A DNA stretch of 64,000 nt from Peribacillus simplex. GTDB lineage: Bacteria; Bacillota; Bacilli; Bacillales; DSM-1321. Positions 1-8,732 of the stretch are shown here, one piece after another. How positions within the stretch are numbered: position 1 is the first letter of the stretch; every line of letters starts with the position of its first letter. The notes under the pieces were generated by a model, which did no database searches, was not told the origin of the DNA, and was given only the letters and a program-made list of their open reading frames with translations. The stretch spans positions 1 to 64,000 of the forward strand of contig NZ_LNNH01000012.1 in assembly GCF_001542915.1 (NCBI RefSeq), given 5' to 3'. Position numbers and translations under genes: made by a program.

Positions 1-33
1 CCCGCGGAAAGCGAGTGCCTGGAGTGGAAATCA
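1..33 (-). repeat. Partial copy of the GC-rich intergenic repeat
   Basis: The first bases (CCGCGGAAAGCGAG followed by CCTGGAGTGGAAAT) match the outer end of the repeat seen in full at 10040-10174. The copy is cut by the window edge. It lies downstream of the siderophore-binding lipoprotein gene. Confidence 0.6.
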
Positions 34-53
34 ACGTCTAAATTGTACAGGCC

Positions 54-92
54 ATAAAAATAGACAAACTCGATTTTCATCGAGTTTGTCTA
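54..92 (-). terminator. Intrinsic terminator of the siderophore operon
   Basis: A perfect inverted repeat (TAGACAAACTCGA at 61-73 and its complement at 80-92) with a 6-base loop is followed, on the minus strand, by a T-rich run. It closes the yclNOPQ operon. Confidence 0.85.
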
Positions 93-139
93 CAGTCTGA
101 CCTGCCCTCAATCGAGGACAGGCTTTGCTTATGTTTCCC

Positions 140-1087
140 TTACTTGATGCCTTTAGAAATTTCATTCACCATCTCATCAACGGATTCAAGTCCACCTCCG
201 GATAGGTACCAGTAGTTAGGGTCAAGATAAATGATGTTACCTTCTTTAAATGCTTTAGTATTTTTCACGATATCGTTTTCCACTGTTTCTTTTGCTGCTG
301 CGCCATCACCGACAACCGCATCTCTATCGACAACGAATAGATAATCTGGATTCTTTTCCGCAATGTATTCGAAAGAAACGCTTTGACCATGTGTAGACAC
401 TTCCAATTTATCATCGACAGCAGGCACTCCGAATACATCATGGATGATTCCGAACCTTGAATCAGGGCCGTATGCACTTATTTTACCGCCGTTTGCAAGA
501 ACGATTAAGCCTTTTTTATCAGCTGGAACTTTTTCTTTCAATGCATTAATGTGTTCTTCAACAGTTGCCAATTCTTTAGCTGCTTCGTCTTCTTTACCGA
601 AGATTTTACCTAAAAGCGTTACATTTTCTTTAAAGGATTCCATATACTTTGTCGTATCGACACCTACAAAAACTGTTGGCGCAATTTTGCTTAATTCTTC
701 ATATGCTTCAGATTGACGGCCAGATATCAGGATTAGGTCCGGAGCCAGCTCGTTGATTTTTTCGAAGTCAGGTTCTTTTAACCCGCCTGCATTCTCTGTT
801 GTATCTTTATAACTAGAAAGGTATTTCGGAAGTCCATCATGAGGGACGGCCGCCACTTCCACACCAAATTTATCAAGAGTATCAAGGGCACCCATATCGA
901 ATACCACAACTTTTTTAGGATTCGTTTTCACTTTCGTTTCGCCTAATTGGTGCTTAACGGTCATTTCTTCGCTTTTGGCACTTTCTTTTTTCGGACCTGT
1001 TTCTTCTTTATCTTTATCTGATCCACAAGCCACAGCCACTACAGCCAGCATTGCAATTAAAAGCAATACAGATATTTTCTTTATCAT
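140..1087 (-). CDS. yclQ: YclQ-like siderophore-binding lipoprotein
   Basis: Substrate-binding protein of an iron-siderophore ABC importer, by similarity of the petrobactin type (B. subtilis YclQ). It has a lipoprotein signal: a short Lys-rich N-terminus, a hydrophobic stretch and a VAC lipobox followed by an Asp/Lys/Glu-rich linker. The mature part has the periplasmic-binding pattern NPKKVVVFDMGALDTL, and near the C-terminus YWYLSGGGLES, both close to YclQ. The ATG at 1087 is preferred (315 residues) because AGGTG lies 6 bases upstream; a GTG at 1096 falls inside that site. It is last in the operon after the ATPase, separated by about 200 bases, which fits higher or separate expression of the binding protein. 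Fur regulation is inferred from the box at 4055-4081. The exact ligand is not proved by sequence. Confidence 0.92.
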   Translation of the reverse strand: MIKKISVLLLIAMLAVVAVACGSDKDKEETGPKKESAKSEEMTVKHQLGETKVKTNPKKVVVFDMGALDTLDKFGVEVAAVPHDGLPKYLSSYKDTTENAGGLKEPDFEKINELAPDLILISGRQSEAYEELSKIAPTVFVGVDTTKYMESFKENVTLLGKIFGKEDEAAKELATVEEHINALKEKVPADKKGLIVLANGGKISAYGPDSRFGIIHDVFGVPAVDDKLEVSTHGQSVSFEYIAEKNPDYLFVVDRDAVVGDGAAAKETVENDIVKNTKAFKEGNIIYLDPNYWYLSGGGLESVDEMVNEISKGIK

Positions 1088-1291
1088 TTTGGTCACCTCG
1101 AAAAATATTTTTTATTTAAAATCACTTTACGCATCCTCACCATCACACAATCACCTTCGCCACTTCTCCCTGAAACAGGAGGCGGCTATAATCTTGGGCG
1201 CCCGCCAACTCTTTACAGCCAACTGAATGTGCGAAGTGCTTATGGAACGGCTACGATTACTGAAGTAATTAAAAACCGATTGGTTTGGTGC

Positions 1292-2050
1292 TTATGTGAA
1301 GTACACACAAATCTTATTGTTGTTGATATTTTGGATTTCAATATCCATATCGTAGATTTCCTTCAATACATCGGAATTAATGACTTGCTCGGTAGGCCCA
1401 TTATGGGCGACCTTGCCGTCCTTCAATGCCACGATATAATCGGAATAGCAGGAGGCAAAATTAATATCATGGATGACGATGATGACCGTCTTCCCAAGTT
1501 CATCTGCCAATCGCCTTAATACCTTCATGATTTGAACGGAATGCTTCATATCCAGATTGTTCAAAGGTTCGTCAAGAAGGACATACTCCGTATTCTGGGC
1601 AATGACCATGGCAATGAATGCCCGTTGCTGCTGCCCGCCGCTTAGCTGGTCGAGGTATTTCTCCTGCATGTCGGCAAGCTCCATATATTCAATCGCTTCA
1701 TCGACATACTTCCAATCCTCTTTAGTCAGTTTACCTTGTGAATATGGGAACCGGCCAAATGCGACGAGTTCACGAATCGTCAACCGGATATTGATATGGT
1801 TCGCCTGCTTTAAAATGGCGATTTTTTTGGCAAGCTCCTTGCTAGTGAATGTCCCCATATCCTTCCCATCAATCAGGACTTCCCCCGAATCACGGGTGAT
1901 GAGCCGGCTGATCATCGAAAGGACGGTACTTTTCCCCGCCCCATTGGGACCGATGAAGGAAGTGATTTTCCCTTTCTTGATTTCAAGGGAAACGTCCTCG
2001 ACCACCGTCTTATTATGATATTTTTTGAATAAATTTCTCACTTCTACCAT
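1292..2050 (-). CDS. yclP: Siderophore ABC transporter ATP-binding protein
   Basis: ATPase that powers the YclNO permease pair. All motifs of an ABC ATPase of the FecE/BtuD type are present: Walker A GPNGAGKST near residue 35, signature LSGGQQQRAF near residue 136, Walker B YVLLDEPLNNLD near residue 157 and the switch His in VIHDINFA. At 252 residues it has the normal length for the family. Its start overlaps the end of the yclO permease gene by 7 bases, so the two are translationally coupled. Assignment to yclP rests on order N-O-P-Q as well as similarity. Confidence 0.92.
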   Translation of the reverse strand: MVEVRNLFKKYHNKTVVEDVSLEIKKGKITSFIGPNGAGKSTVLSMISRLITRDSGEVLIDGKDMGTFTSKELAKKIAILKQANHINIRLTIRELVAFGRFPYSQGKLTKEDWKYVDEAIEYMELADMQEKYLDQLSGGQQQRAFIAMVIAQNTEYVLLDEPLNNLDMKHSVQIMKVLRRLADELGKTVIIVIHDINFASCYSDYIVALKDGKVAHNGPTEQVINSDVLKEIYDMDIEIQNINNNKICVYFT

Positions 2051-2991
2051 GATTTATTCTCCTTTAATAGAAGATAGATGAAATACACTCCGCCAATGAC
2101 GTTAATGATCACACTTAGGGTAGTAGAGAATGTGAAGATCCTCTCTACAATGAATTGACCGCCGACCAAGGCAATCACACTGATCAGCATCGCCCCCGGG
2201 ATGATGTGTTTATGGCGATAGGATTTAATGAATTGGTAAGCCACATTGGCAACAAGTAACCCGAGGAATGTGATGGGGCCGATCAGGGCAGTAGAAATGG
2301 ATATCAGGATCGTCACGACGATCAAGACCCGTTTCGTGACAAAATCATAATCGACACCCAGGTTTACGGCTTGGTCCCTCCCGAGGGACATGACATCCAA
2401 ATACTTCAAAAATCTCATGAAATAGATCATTGCCGCTATCATGAGGATGATGGCCAAGGTTAATAGATCTGTATTGACATTATTGAAGCTGGCAAACATT
2501 TTATTTTGGATGATCTGAAATTCATTCGGGTCTATTAACACTTGCATGAATGAAGACATGCTGCCAAATAGTGTCCCGAAGATGATCCCGATAAGCAACA
2601 AGAAGTAAATATTGCGGTCTTTCTTGAACATGAATTTGAACAGCAAACTGGAAAAAATGAGCATCGCAGTCAGCGTAATCAGGAAATTAAGTGTTTTATT
2701 CATGATCAGGATGTGCGTAGAACCAAAGAGGAAAATCACTCCGGTCTGGATCAGCATATACATGGAGTCCAATCCCAAAATGCTTGGTGTCAGGATTTTA
2801 TTATTCGTGACCGTCTGGAAAATCACGGTTGAAAAGGCTATTGCGCAGCCTACCACAATGATGGCGAGAATTTTCATGACCCTTCTCGGAAGTGCATAAT
2901 CCCAGTTCGGACCAAGATCCCAAAAGATATAACCTGCCGTCAGGACCGCTGCAAGAACGGCTAAGATGATGATCTTACTTTTATTATTCAT
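2044..2991 (-). CDS. yclO: Siderophore ABC transporter permease (YclO-like)
   Basis: FecCD-family integral membrane permease of 315 residues with about eight or nine hydrophobic segments. The conserved family segment PITFLGLLVANVAYQFIKSYRHKHIIPGA, which lies in the region that docks with the ATPase, spans roughly residues 238-266. It overlaps yclN by 8 bases and yclP by 7 bases, making a tightly packed operon. With YclN it would form the heterodimeric membrane channel for the ferric siderophore. Confidence 0.92.
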   Translation of the reverse strand: MNNKSKIIILAVLAAVLTAGYIFWDLGPNWDYALPRRVMKILAIIVVGCAIAFSTVIFQTVTNNKILTPSILGLDSMYMLIQTGVIFLFGSTHILIMNKTLNFLITLTAMLIFSSLLFKFMFKKDRNIYFLLLIGIIFGTLFGSMSSFMQVLIDPNEFQIIQNKMFASFNNVNTDLLTLAIILMIAAMIYFMRFLKYLDVMSLGRDQAVNLGVDYDFVTKRVLIVVTILISISTALIGPITFLGLLVANVAYQFIKSYRHKHIIPGAMLISVIALVGGQFIVERIFTFSTTLSVIINVIGGVYFIYLLLKENKSW

Positions 2992-3934
2992 ATGCCTTTC
3001 TCCTCATTATCAGATAGATGAATACGACGCTTCCTATCACACCCACCACGAGACCGATCGGGATTTCAAATGGATAAATGATGATCCTGCCCAGAATATC
3101 GCAGAACAATAGGAACACGGCCCCTAGCAACGCTGTATGAGAAAGGCTGTTTTTCAAATTATCACCAAGGTAAAGGGATACAATATTCGGTACGATCAAT
3201 CCTATGAAAGGTATGGTCCCAACCGTCAGCAAAACGACTGTCGAGGATAAGGCCACGATAACCAAGCCGAAGTTGACGACGAATTTATAATTGAGCCCCA
3301 GGTTGATGGCGAACTCCTCGCCCATGCCTGCCACAGTGAATTTATTGGCAAAGAAATAGGCGAGAATGACTAACGGGATACTAACATATATAAGCTCGTA
3401 CCTTCCCGACATGATCATCGAAAAATCGCCATTCATCCAGGTATTGAGGCTTTGGATCAAATCATATTTGTAAGCAAAGAAGGTCGAGATGGAACCGACG
3501 ATATTGCCAAACATCAACCCAACCAATGGAATGAAGATCGTATCCTTATATTTGACTTGATCAAGAATCTTCATGAACAAGAAGGTACCTGCCAAAGCGA
3601 ATATGAAAGCGAATACCATTTTCTCGATAAGGGCGGCTGATGGAAAGATGATAAGGGCAAGCAGGAGGCCAAGCCTTGCAGAATCCATCGTACCTGCAGT
3701 GGTGGGCGAAACAAACTTATTGCGGCTCAATTGCTGCATGATCAGTCCGCTTATGCTCATCACCACTCCGGCAATGATGATCGTAACCATTCTGGGGAGA
3801 CGGCTTTGCAGCATGATCTGCACTTTATCATCGGTTAAGTCCAATAAATCGAGGGGGGTAATATCCTTTACGCCAATGAACAATGAAGTAAAGGATAAAA
3901 TGACTAAAGCAATAACTAAATATCTTATCTTCAT
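2984..3934 (-). CDS. yclN: Siderophore ABC transporter permease (YclN-like)
   Basis: FecCD-family permease, first gene of the importer operon, 316 residues. It has an N-terminal hydrophobic segment, a LPRMVTIIIAGVVMSISGL element typical of the family near residue 46, and the cytoplasmic loop TIPFIGLIVPNIVSLY near residue 240. It pairs with YclO. The upstream region contains a strong Fur box at 4055-4081, so the operon is expected to be derepressed under iron limitation. Confidence 0.92.
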   Translation of the reverse strand: MKIRYLVIALVILSFTSLFIGVKDITPLDLLDLTDDKVQIMLQSRLPRMVTIIIAGVVMSISGLIMQQLSRNKFVSPTTAGTMDSARLGLLLALIIFPSAALIEKMVFAFIFALAGTFLFMKILDQVKYKDTIFIPLVGLMFGNIVGSISTFFAYKYDLIQSLNTWMNGDFSMIMSGRYELIYVSIPLVILAYFFANKFTVAGMGEEFAINLGLNYKFVVNFGLVIVALSSTVVLLTVGTIPFIGLIVPNIVSLYLGDNLKNSLSHTALLGAVFLLFCDILGRIIIYPFEIPIGLVVGVIGSVVFIYLIMRRKAYE

Positions 3935-4054
3935 CTACATTCCCTACTCTTCCTATCTCAGTAAATACAGCGATACTATTTTTAATTAAGAATATATGAA
4001 TTAAGACTATTTATCTGTCTTATGTTCTTATTCCTACTACAAATGTTATTTTTT

Positions 4055-4081
4055 TGATAATGAGATTCATTATCATTATCA
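4055..4081. promoter_or_regulatory. Fur box between yclN and the DUF1450 gene
   Basis: Bases 4062-4080 (GAGATTCATTATCATTATC) match the classical 19-bp Fur box GATAATGATTATCATTATC at 16 of 19 positions. An additional TGATAAT half site precedes it at 4055. It lies 121 bases upstream of yclN and 180 bases upstream of the divergent DUF1450 gene, so it could control both. Confidence 0.85.
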
Positions 4082-4260
4082 AGGTCACCCTTATTCTAAC
4101 ACTTCTTAGATATGTGTCAATATATACAAAGGAATTACTTTTATTAATTAAAGCTAGTCATATTGTAATGAAGTTGGATAATCCATCCATGCATTTATCT
4201 CCTGGAAATGATAAAATCAAACTAACAAATATTTACTCTTCTAACGAAAGAAGCGATATG

Positions 4261-4530
4261 ATGAAAACCTTCCTTTCCAAAATGTTCACCAAAAAAGAAA
4301 AAATCCAGATTGAATTTTGCCAAAATAACCTGGACCGCTTCACTACCGACCAAACGATCGCTGAATATGGTAAGTTTCTAGCCAATCCACGGATTCAATA
4401 TAAGGAATATGAATGCTTAAGTGAATGCAAGTTATGTAAGGAAACATCTTATGCAAAAGTGAACGGCCAGATCATGCGTGGAAAGGATTCACATGATCTA
4501 TTGGACCAATTGCAAGAAGCTTTAAAATAA
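4261..4530 (+). CDS. Small DUF1450 (YuzB-like) cysteine protein
   Basis: An 89-residue cytoplasmic protein. From IEFCQNN onward it follows the DUF1450 pattern known from YuzB: an early Cys, then a cluster YECLSECKLCKE and a following Y-A-x-VNG segment. The four cysteines suggest metal or thiol chemistry, but the function of the family is not established. The frame is open upstream to 4054, but ATG 4261 is chosen because AAAGAAG lies 7 bases before it and similarity begins just after. It is divergent from the siderophore operon across a shared Fur box, suggesting an iron-starvation role (inference). Confidence 0.8.
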   Translation: MKTFLSKMFTKKEKIQIEFCQNNLDRFTTDQTIAEYGKFLANPRIQYKEYECLSECKLCKETSYAKVNGQIMRGKDSHDLLDQLQEALK

Positions 4531-4566
4531 ATGCGGGTCAAGCCAAAGGCTGATTCGCATTTTCTT
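4529..4566 (+). terminator. Terminator after the DUF1450 gene
   Basis: Imperfect hairpin with arms AATGCGGGTCAAGCC and GGCTGATTCGCATT around an AAA loop, followed by TTTTCTTCATTTT. Confidence 0.75.
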
Positions 4567-4796
4567 CATTTTCAGCTGGGTGAACAAAATCAATCTTCAC
4601 TTGCGGGCTTGCTATTCAGCCATTCCATAAGGGGGGAATGGCCTGGAAGCTGAGTACCCCTACCGGGCCAGAAGCCACGCAATATCCTTATCAATCTAGT
4701 AGATTCTCCCTGTTTTTTACCATATCTTTCTTTTATACTGTATACCTAGTGAAAAATATGATAATTTATGGAAAAAGATAAACAAGGAGGAGCTTC

Positions 4797-6452
4797 GTGA
4801 AAAAAATCATTCCAACCATCTTATCAGCGGTCACACTAGGTCTTGTCACTGGATTGCCTGGCCAGAGTCCAGTCGCCAAGGCAGAAGAATTCACCCCTTA
4901 TTACGGAAATGGCCCAAGCTATATTCAACCTGATGATCTCTCTTATCTTTTCCCAGAACCTTCCGTATCTTTCAAGACCCCTGCCTTTAAGCAAGACAAG
5001 ATCGCCTTTACAAGCCAAGAAGAATTGATTGGTTATATCAAATCCCTCTCCCGTAAAAATAAGAACATCCATCTCAAGACGATAGGAAAATCCACGGAGG
5101 GACGCGATATCCCGATGCTACTTTTCAGTAAGGATTCAAAAAATCCGCGGAAGGATAGCCACAAACCATTGATTTGGATCCAAGGCCAAATTCATGGGAA
5201 TGAACCCGCAGCTGGTGAATCAACATTAGTCCTTGCCCAATGGCTGGCAGATGGTACGCTTGGCGATGTCCTCGAGAAAGTGAATGTAGCCATCGTTCCG
5301 CGCGTCAATCCAGATGGCTCTTATTATTTCAAACGATATACGGCCAATGATATGGATGCGAATCGCGATTATTTAAAAGTGGAATATCCTGAAGTACAGA
5401 AGATCCATCAGGCGATCGATGATTATGAGCCTGAAGTCATTCTTGATGTACATGAATATACCGTCAATCCGGCTCCCCTTAAAAAGGTAGGCGCAAATGG
5501 ATCGATCTCTTCCTATGATCTACTCATCTCCTCAGCCAAGAATCTGAATATACCGGAGCCGCTTCGAAAAGCTTCGGATGAGCTGCTTTTACCGAATGTT
5601 TTTAAAACGTTGAAAAAGGAAAAGCTCTCCTATCATGATTACTATACACTCGATACTTCTAATGCCGGCGTCCTTACCGCTACTGAAGGGAGCACCGAGG
5701 CCCGCATCGGCAGAAACGCCCTCGGTTTGAAAAATACGATGACCTATTTAATTGAAACAAGGGGCATCAATATTGCCCGGACCGATTTTAAACGGCGGGT
5801 TTTTGCCCAGGCCACCGCGCAGGCAGCATTCATTAAAACGGCCGCCGATCAGGCACGTACCGTAAAAAAAGTGGTCAAACAGGCAGAGCATGAAGTCGTC
5901 GAAAAAGGCAGAAAGGCTAATGATAAGGACAAGATTGTCATTGCCAGCGAGAATAAGTTAGTCAAGAATCAACGGCTGGCAGTAGTCGATCTAGCGAAGG
6001 CAAAATTGGTCAATACCCCAATCGATTGGCTCGATTCTACCGATGCCTACCCTACCCTTGTCAGGGATCGCCCGACAGCCTACATCCTTCCGCCTGAATA
6101 TAAAGAAATCGCCAACAAACTTCAGCTATTGGGTGTAGACGTGAAAAAATTAAAAAAACCGATGAAAATATCTGTTGAAGGCTACAAAGTCAGGGATATA
6201 AAGGTATCTCCGGAACTGGAAAGCGGACATGCGACAAGGGCAGTCACCACCGACATAACAAAGAAGAAACGTGATTTCCCAAAAGGGAGCTATGTATTCG
6301 ATATGGCCCAGGCCGATGCCAATTTCATCTCCCTGGCGCTCGAGCCTGAAGGGATAGACAGTTATGTGACCTTCAATTTCATCCCTGCTGTAAAAGGGAA
6401 GGAACTTCCGGTTTACCGCTATATGCACCAATCCTCGTTACCCGCTAAATGA
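4797..6452 (+). CDS. Secreted M14-family metallocarboxypeptidase
   Basis: A 551-residue exported zinc peptidase. The signal peptide runs to about residue 29 (hydrophobic core, then VAKA and EE). The M14 zinc ligands are visible as H133-x-x-E136 in QGQIHGNEPAAGES and H219 in LDVHEYT; the candidate catalytic Glu is E320 in YLIETRG. Asn-Arg substrate-contact residues are seen in DANRDY. The C-terminal 200 residues form an extra domain of unknown role. GTG start at 4797 with AAGGAGG 6 bases upstream. It is a single gene between two terminators. Substrate is unknown; peptidoglycan peptides or extracellular proteins are possible. Confidence 0.85.
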   Translation: MKKIIPTILSAVTLGLVTGLPGQSPVAKAEEFTPYYGNGPSYIQPDDLSYLFPEPSVSFKTPAFKQDKIAFTSQEELIGYIKSLSRKNKNIHLKTIGKSTEGRDIPMLLFSKDSKNPRKDSHKPLIWIQGQIHGNEPAAGESTLVLAQWLADGTLGDVLEKVNVAIVPRVNPDGSYYFKRYTANDMDANRDYLKVEYPEVQKIHQAIDDYEPEVILDVHEYTVNPAPLKKVGANGSISSYDLLISSAKNLNIPEPLRKASDELLLPNVFKTLKKEKLSYHDYYTLDTSNAGVLTATEGSTEARIGRNALGLKNTMTYLIETRGINIARTDFKRRVFAQATAQAAFIKTAADQARTVKKVVKQAEHEVVEKGRKANDKDKIVIASENKLVKNQRLAVVDLAKAKLVNTPIDWLDSTDAYPTLVRDRPTAYILPPEYKEIANKLQLLGVDVKKLKKPMKISVEGYKVRDIKVSPELESGHATRAVTTDITKKKRDFPKGSYVFDMAQADANFISLALEPEGIDSYVTFNFIPAVKGKELPVYRYMHQSSLPAK

Positions 6453-6472
6453 TCGATCTTGGTTCATAAAAA

Positions 6473-6510
6473 AAAACGCTTTGGCTGATTATATCGCCAA
6501 GGCGTTTTCT
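6473..6510 (+). terminator. Terminator after the M14 peptidase gene
   Basis: Hairpin with arms AAAACGCTTTGGC and GCCAAGGCGTTTT (one G-T pair) around a 10-base loop; an A-run on the left and a T-run on the right would allow it to work on both strands. Confidence 0.85.
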
Positions 6511-6611
6511 GTTCCCCCATCCTGAAATGCTTTAAACGATCCGATTTCCCGAATGCACCGGCGACTTCCGAATATATATATTAATTAAAAAGTGTTTAAG
6601 GGGGAACATCT

Positions 6612-8507
6612 TTGAGCCAAAAAGTACAAGTGGAAATCGACCGCCTTATTCAATGCTTGAAGCAGGACCAATCCGCTGATGGTTCGTGGAATTATCCATT
6701 TGATACCGGGATAACTGCAGATGCCTATATGATCATCATATTAAAAATCCTTGATATGGAAGATCCTCCTCTTATAGAAGCTCTAGTAAGACGAATCGAA
6801 AGCAGGCAAACCGGAAACGGATCATGGAAGCTCTTCCCGGACGAACTGGATGGGAATGTTACGGTAACGATCGAGGCTTACTATGGTCTGCTCTATAGCG
6901 GCATCCGAACTAAACATGATCCCCATATGAGAAAAGCGAAACAATTCATTCTTTCCAAGGGCGGGATCAAGCAGGCCAAAGCATTGACCAAAATGATGCT
7001 CACGGTCACCGGGCAATATAACTGGCCGCGCTTTTTCCCGATTCCTCTTGAAGCTGTCTTACTGCCGCCAACCTTTTTCGTCAACATCTATGATCTTTCC
7101 GTATATGGGCGCGTCAATATGATCCCCATCCTATTACTTGGTCATGAACGGTTTCAGATCAAGAGCTCCAACGCTCCCAGTTTAAAAGATTTGTTCCTGT
7201 CTAGGGAGGAACGATCCGAGGAGCACGTATGGGAGGAATATCGGACGGAAGAATATCGCTCATTCTTCTCCACCATTCAATCCGGCGTCAAAGCATTGAT
7301 CGGGTTTCCCGATTACTTGCATTCCTTGGCCTTGGATTCAACGAAACGGTATATGCTCGATAGAATTGAACCGGACGGAACGCTTTATAATTATTTCGGT
7401 TCCACCTTCTTCATGATCTTTGCACTCCTTTCCATTGGATATTCGAAAAATGATCCGGTGATCGTCAAGGCAGTGGAAGGATTGAAGGGGATGGCTTGTT
7501 CCATTGATGGTCAGACGCATATCCAATTTACGAATGCAGATGTTTGGAATACCTCATTGATCAGCTACGCACTTCAAGAAGCAGGCATCTCATTTAAAGA
7601 CGAGGCTGTTCACGCCGCCAATCAATATTTACTGTCACGCCAGCATTATATGTATGGAGATTGGTTGATTCATAATCCTGACGCAATCCCGGGTGGCTGG
7701 GGATTTTCCGATTTGAATACGATGAACCCGGATGTCGATGATACGACATCCACGCTCCGGGCGCTCTCTAACCAAATCCGTGAAGCGACGGATAAACGGG
7801 ATAGTTGGCAGCGCGGCGTCTCCTTTACCGTTTCCATGCAAAATGACGATGGCGGATTTCCTGCCTTCGAGCGGAACAACGACCATACATGGCTCCAGCT
7901 ACTGCCTCTGGAAGGTTCCAAGTATCTCCTGACAGACCCTTCGACCGCTGACTTGACCGGAAGGACGCTTGAATTTCTAGGGAATTATACAAACATGAAG
8001 AAGCCTGAGGAAGCAAGCAAAAGAGCGATCGACTGGCTGTTGCACGACCAGAAGCGTGATGGCTCGTGGTATGGGCGCTGGGGAATCTGCTATCTATATG
8101 GCACATGGTCTGCCCTCACTGGCCTGAAGGCAGCAGGGCAATCAAGTGAACATCATTCCATCCGAAAAGCAGCCGCTTGGTTGAAGAAAATCCAAAATAA
8201 AGATGGCGGCTGGGGTGAGTCCTGCTACAGTGACATCAAGGAACGGTATATTCCGCTAGGTGCCAGTACCCTGACCCATACAGCCTGGGCGGTGGATGCG
8301 TTGATATCGGTATCCGAAGAACCGACAGCGGAAATAGAGAAGGGCATCGCCTATCTGATCCGCTCCGGTCAAGCCGGCAGCTGGACCGATGATTATCCTG
8401 TTGGGCAGGCAATGGCGGATTTTTTATATATCCACTATCACAGCTATCGCTATATCTATCCGCTTTTGGCCTTAAGCCATTACAAAAACAAATTCCTGAA
8501 TGCTTAA
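6612..8507 (+). CDS. sqhC: Sporulenol synthase-type squalene-hopene cyclase
   Basis: Class II terpene cyclase of 631 residues, close in length to B. subtilis SqhC (sporulenol synthase, which cyclises tetraprenyl-beta-curcumene). The acid motif D374-V-D376-D377-T-T matches the catalytic DxDD(T/A) of squalene-hopene cyclases. QW-type repeats recur, for example QTGNGSW, QNDDGGF, QKRDGSWYGRW and QNKDGGWGES. TTG start at 6612 with AAGGGGG 7 bases upstream. It would act at the membrane on C35 or C30 isoprenoids. Whether it makes hopene or sporulenol cannot be read from sequence alone; the DVDDTT form favours the Bacillus sporulenol group. Confidence 0.88.
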   Translation: MSQKVQVEIDRLIQCLKQDQSADGSWNYPFDTGITADAYMIIILKILDMEDPPLIEALVRRIESRQTGNGSWKLFPDELDGNVTVTIEAYYGLLYSGIRTKHDPHMRKAKQFILSKGGIKQAKALTKMMLTVTGQYNWPRFFPIPLEAVLLPPTFFVNIYDLSVYGRVNMIPILLLGHERFQIKSSNAPSLKDLFLSREERSEEHVWEEYRTEEYRSFFSTIQSGVKALIGFPDYLHSLALDSTKRYMLDRIEPDGTLYNYFGSTFFMIFALLSIGYSKNDPVIVKAVEGLKGMACSIDGQTHIQFTNADVWNTSLISYALQEAGISFKDEAVHAANQYLLSRQHYMYGDWLIHNPDAIPGGWGFSDLNTMNPDVDDTTSTLRALSNQIREATDKRDSWQRGVSFTVSMQNDDGGFPAFERNNDHTWLQLLPLEGSKYLLTDPSTADLTGRTLEFLGNYTNMKKPEEASKRAIDWLLHDQKRDGSWYGRWGICYLYGTWSALTGLKAAGQSSEHHSIRKAAAWLKKIQNKDGGWGESCYSDIKERYIPLGASTLTHTAWAVDALISVSEEPTAEIEKGIAYLIRSGQAGSWTDDYPVGQAMADFLYIHYHSYRYIYPLLALSHYKNKFLNA

Positions 8508-8543
8508 CCTTCCCTGCTGTTTTTTTAGCAAAAATGGTGAATA

Positions 8544-8717
8544 TGTGGATTACCTGTGGAAAAGGACGGAATGAAACAGAAATGTTATCCACAATCCCGG
8601 GTTATCCACATCTATTTGCCCGATACCTTGACTAAACGTGCCATTTTGTTGATTAATCCATATAAAATTTGTGCGTAACGTCATTCACATCTTGTTTTTT
8701 ATACCCTATGTGGATAA
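8544..8717. promoter_or_regulatory. Cluster of DnaA boxes in a convergent intergenic region
   Basis: Three perfect TTATCCACA boxes lie at 8585-8593 (+), 8602-8610 (+) and 8709-8717 (-). Two near matches lie at 8544-8552 (-, TAATCCACA) and 8554-8562 (-, TTTTCCACA). Five in about 175 bases of non-coding DNA is far above chance. There is no dnaA or dnaN gene here, so this is not oriC. B. subtilis is known to carry chromosomal DnaA-box clusters that titrate DnaA. Confidence 0.7.
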
Positions 8718-8732
8718 TTTGGGGATGGCTGA

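Noticed and set aside
4619-4680. Cobalamin riboswitch-like GC-rich segment
   Set aside because: No B12 box or other conserved core was found, and the likely transcription start is downstream.
8544-8717. Chromosomal origin of replication
   Set aside because: DnaA boxes are present, but there is no dnaA or dnaN gene and no AT-rich unwinding region with DnaA-trio pattern was recognised.
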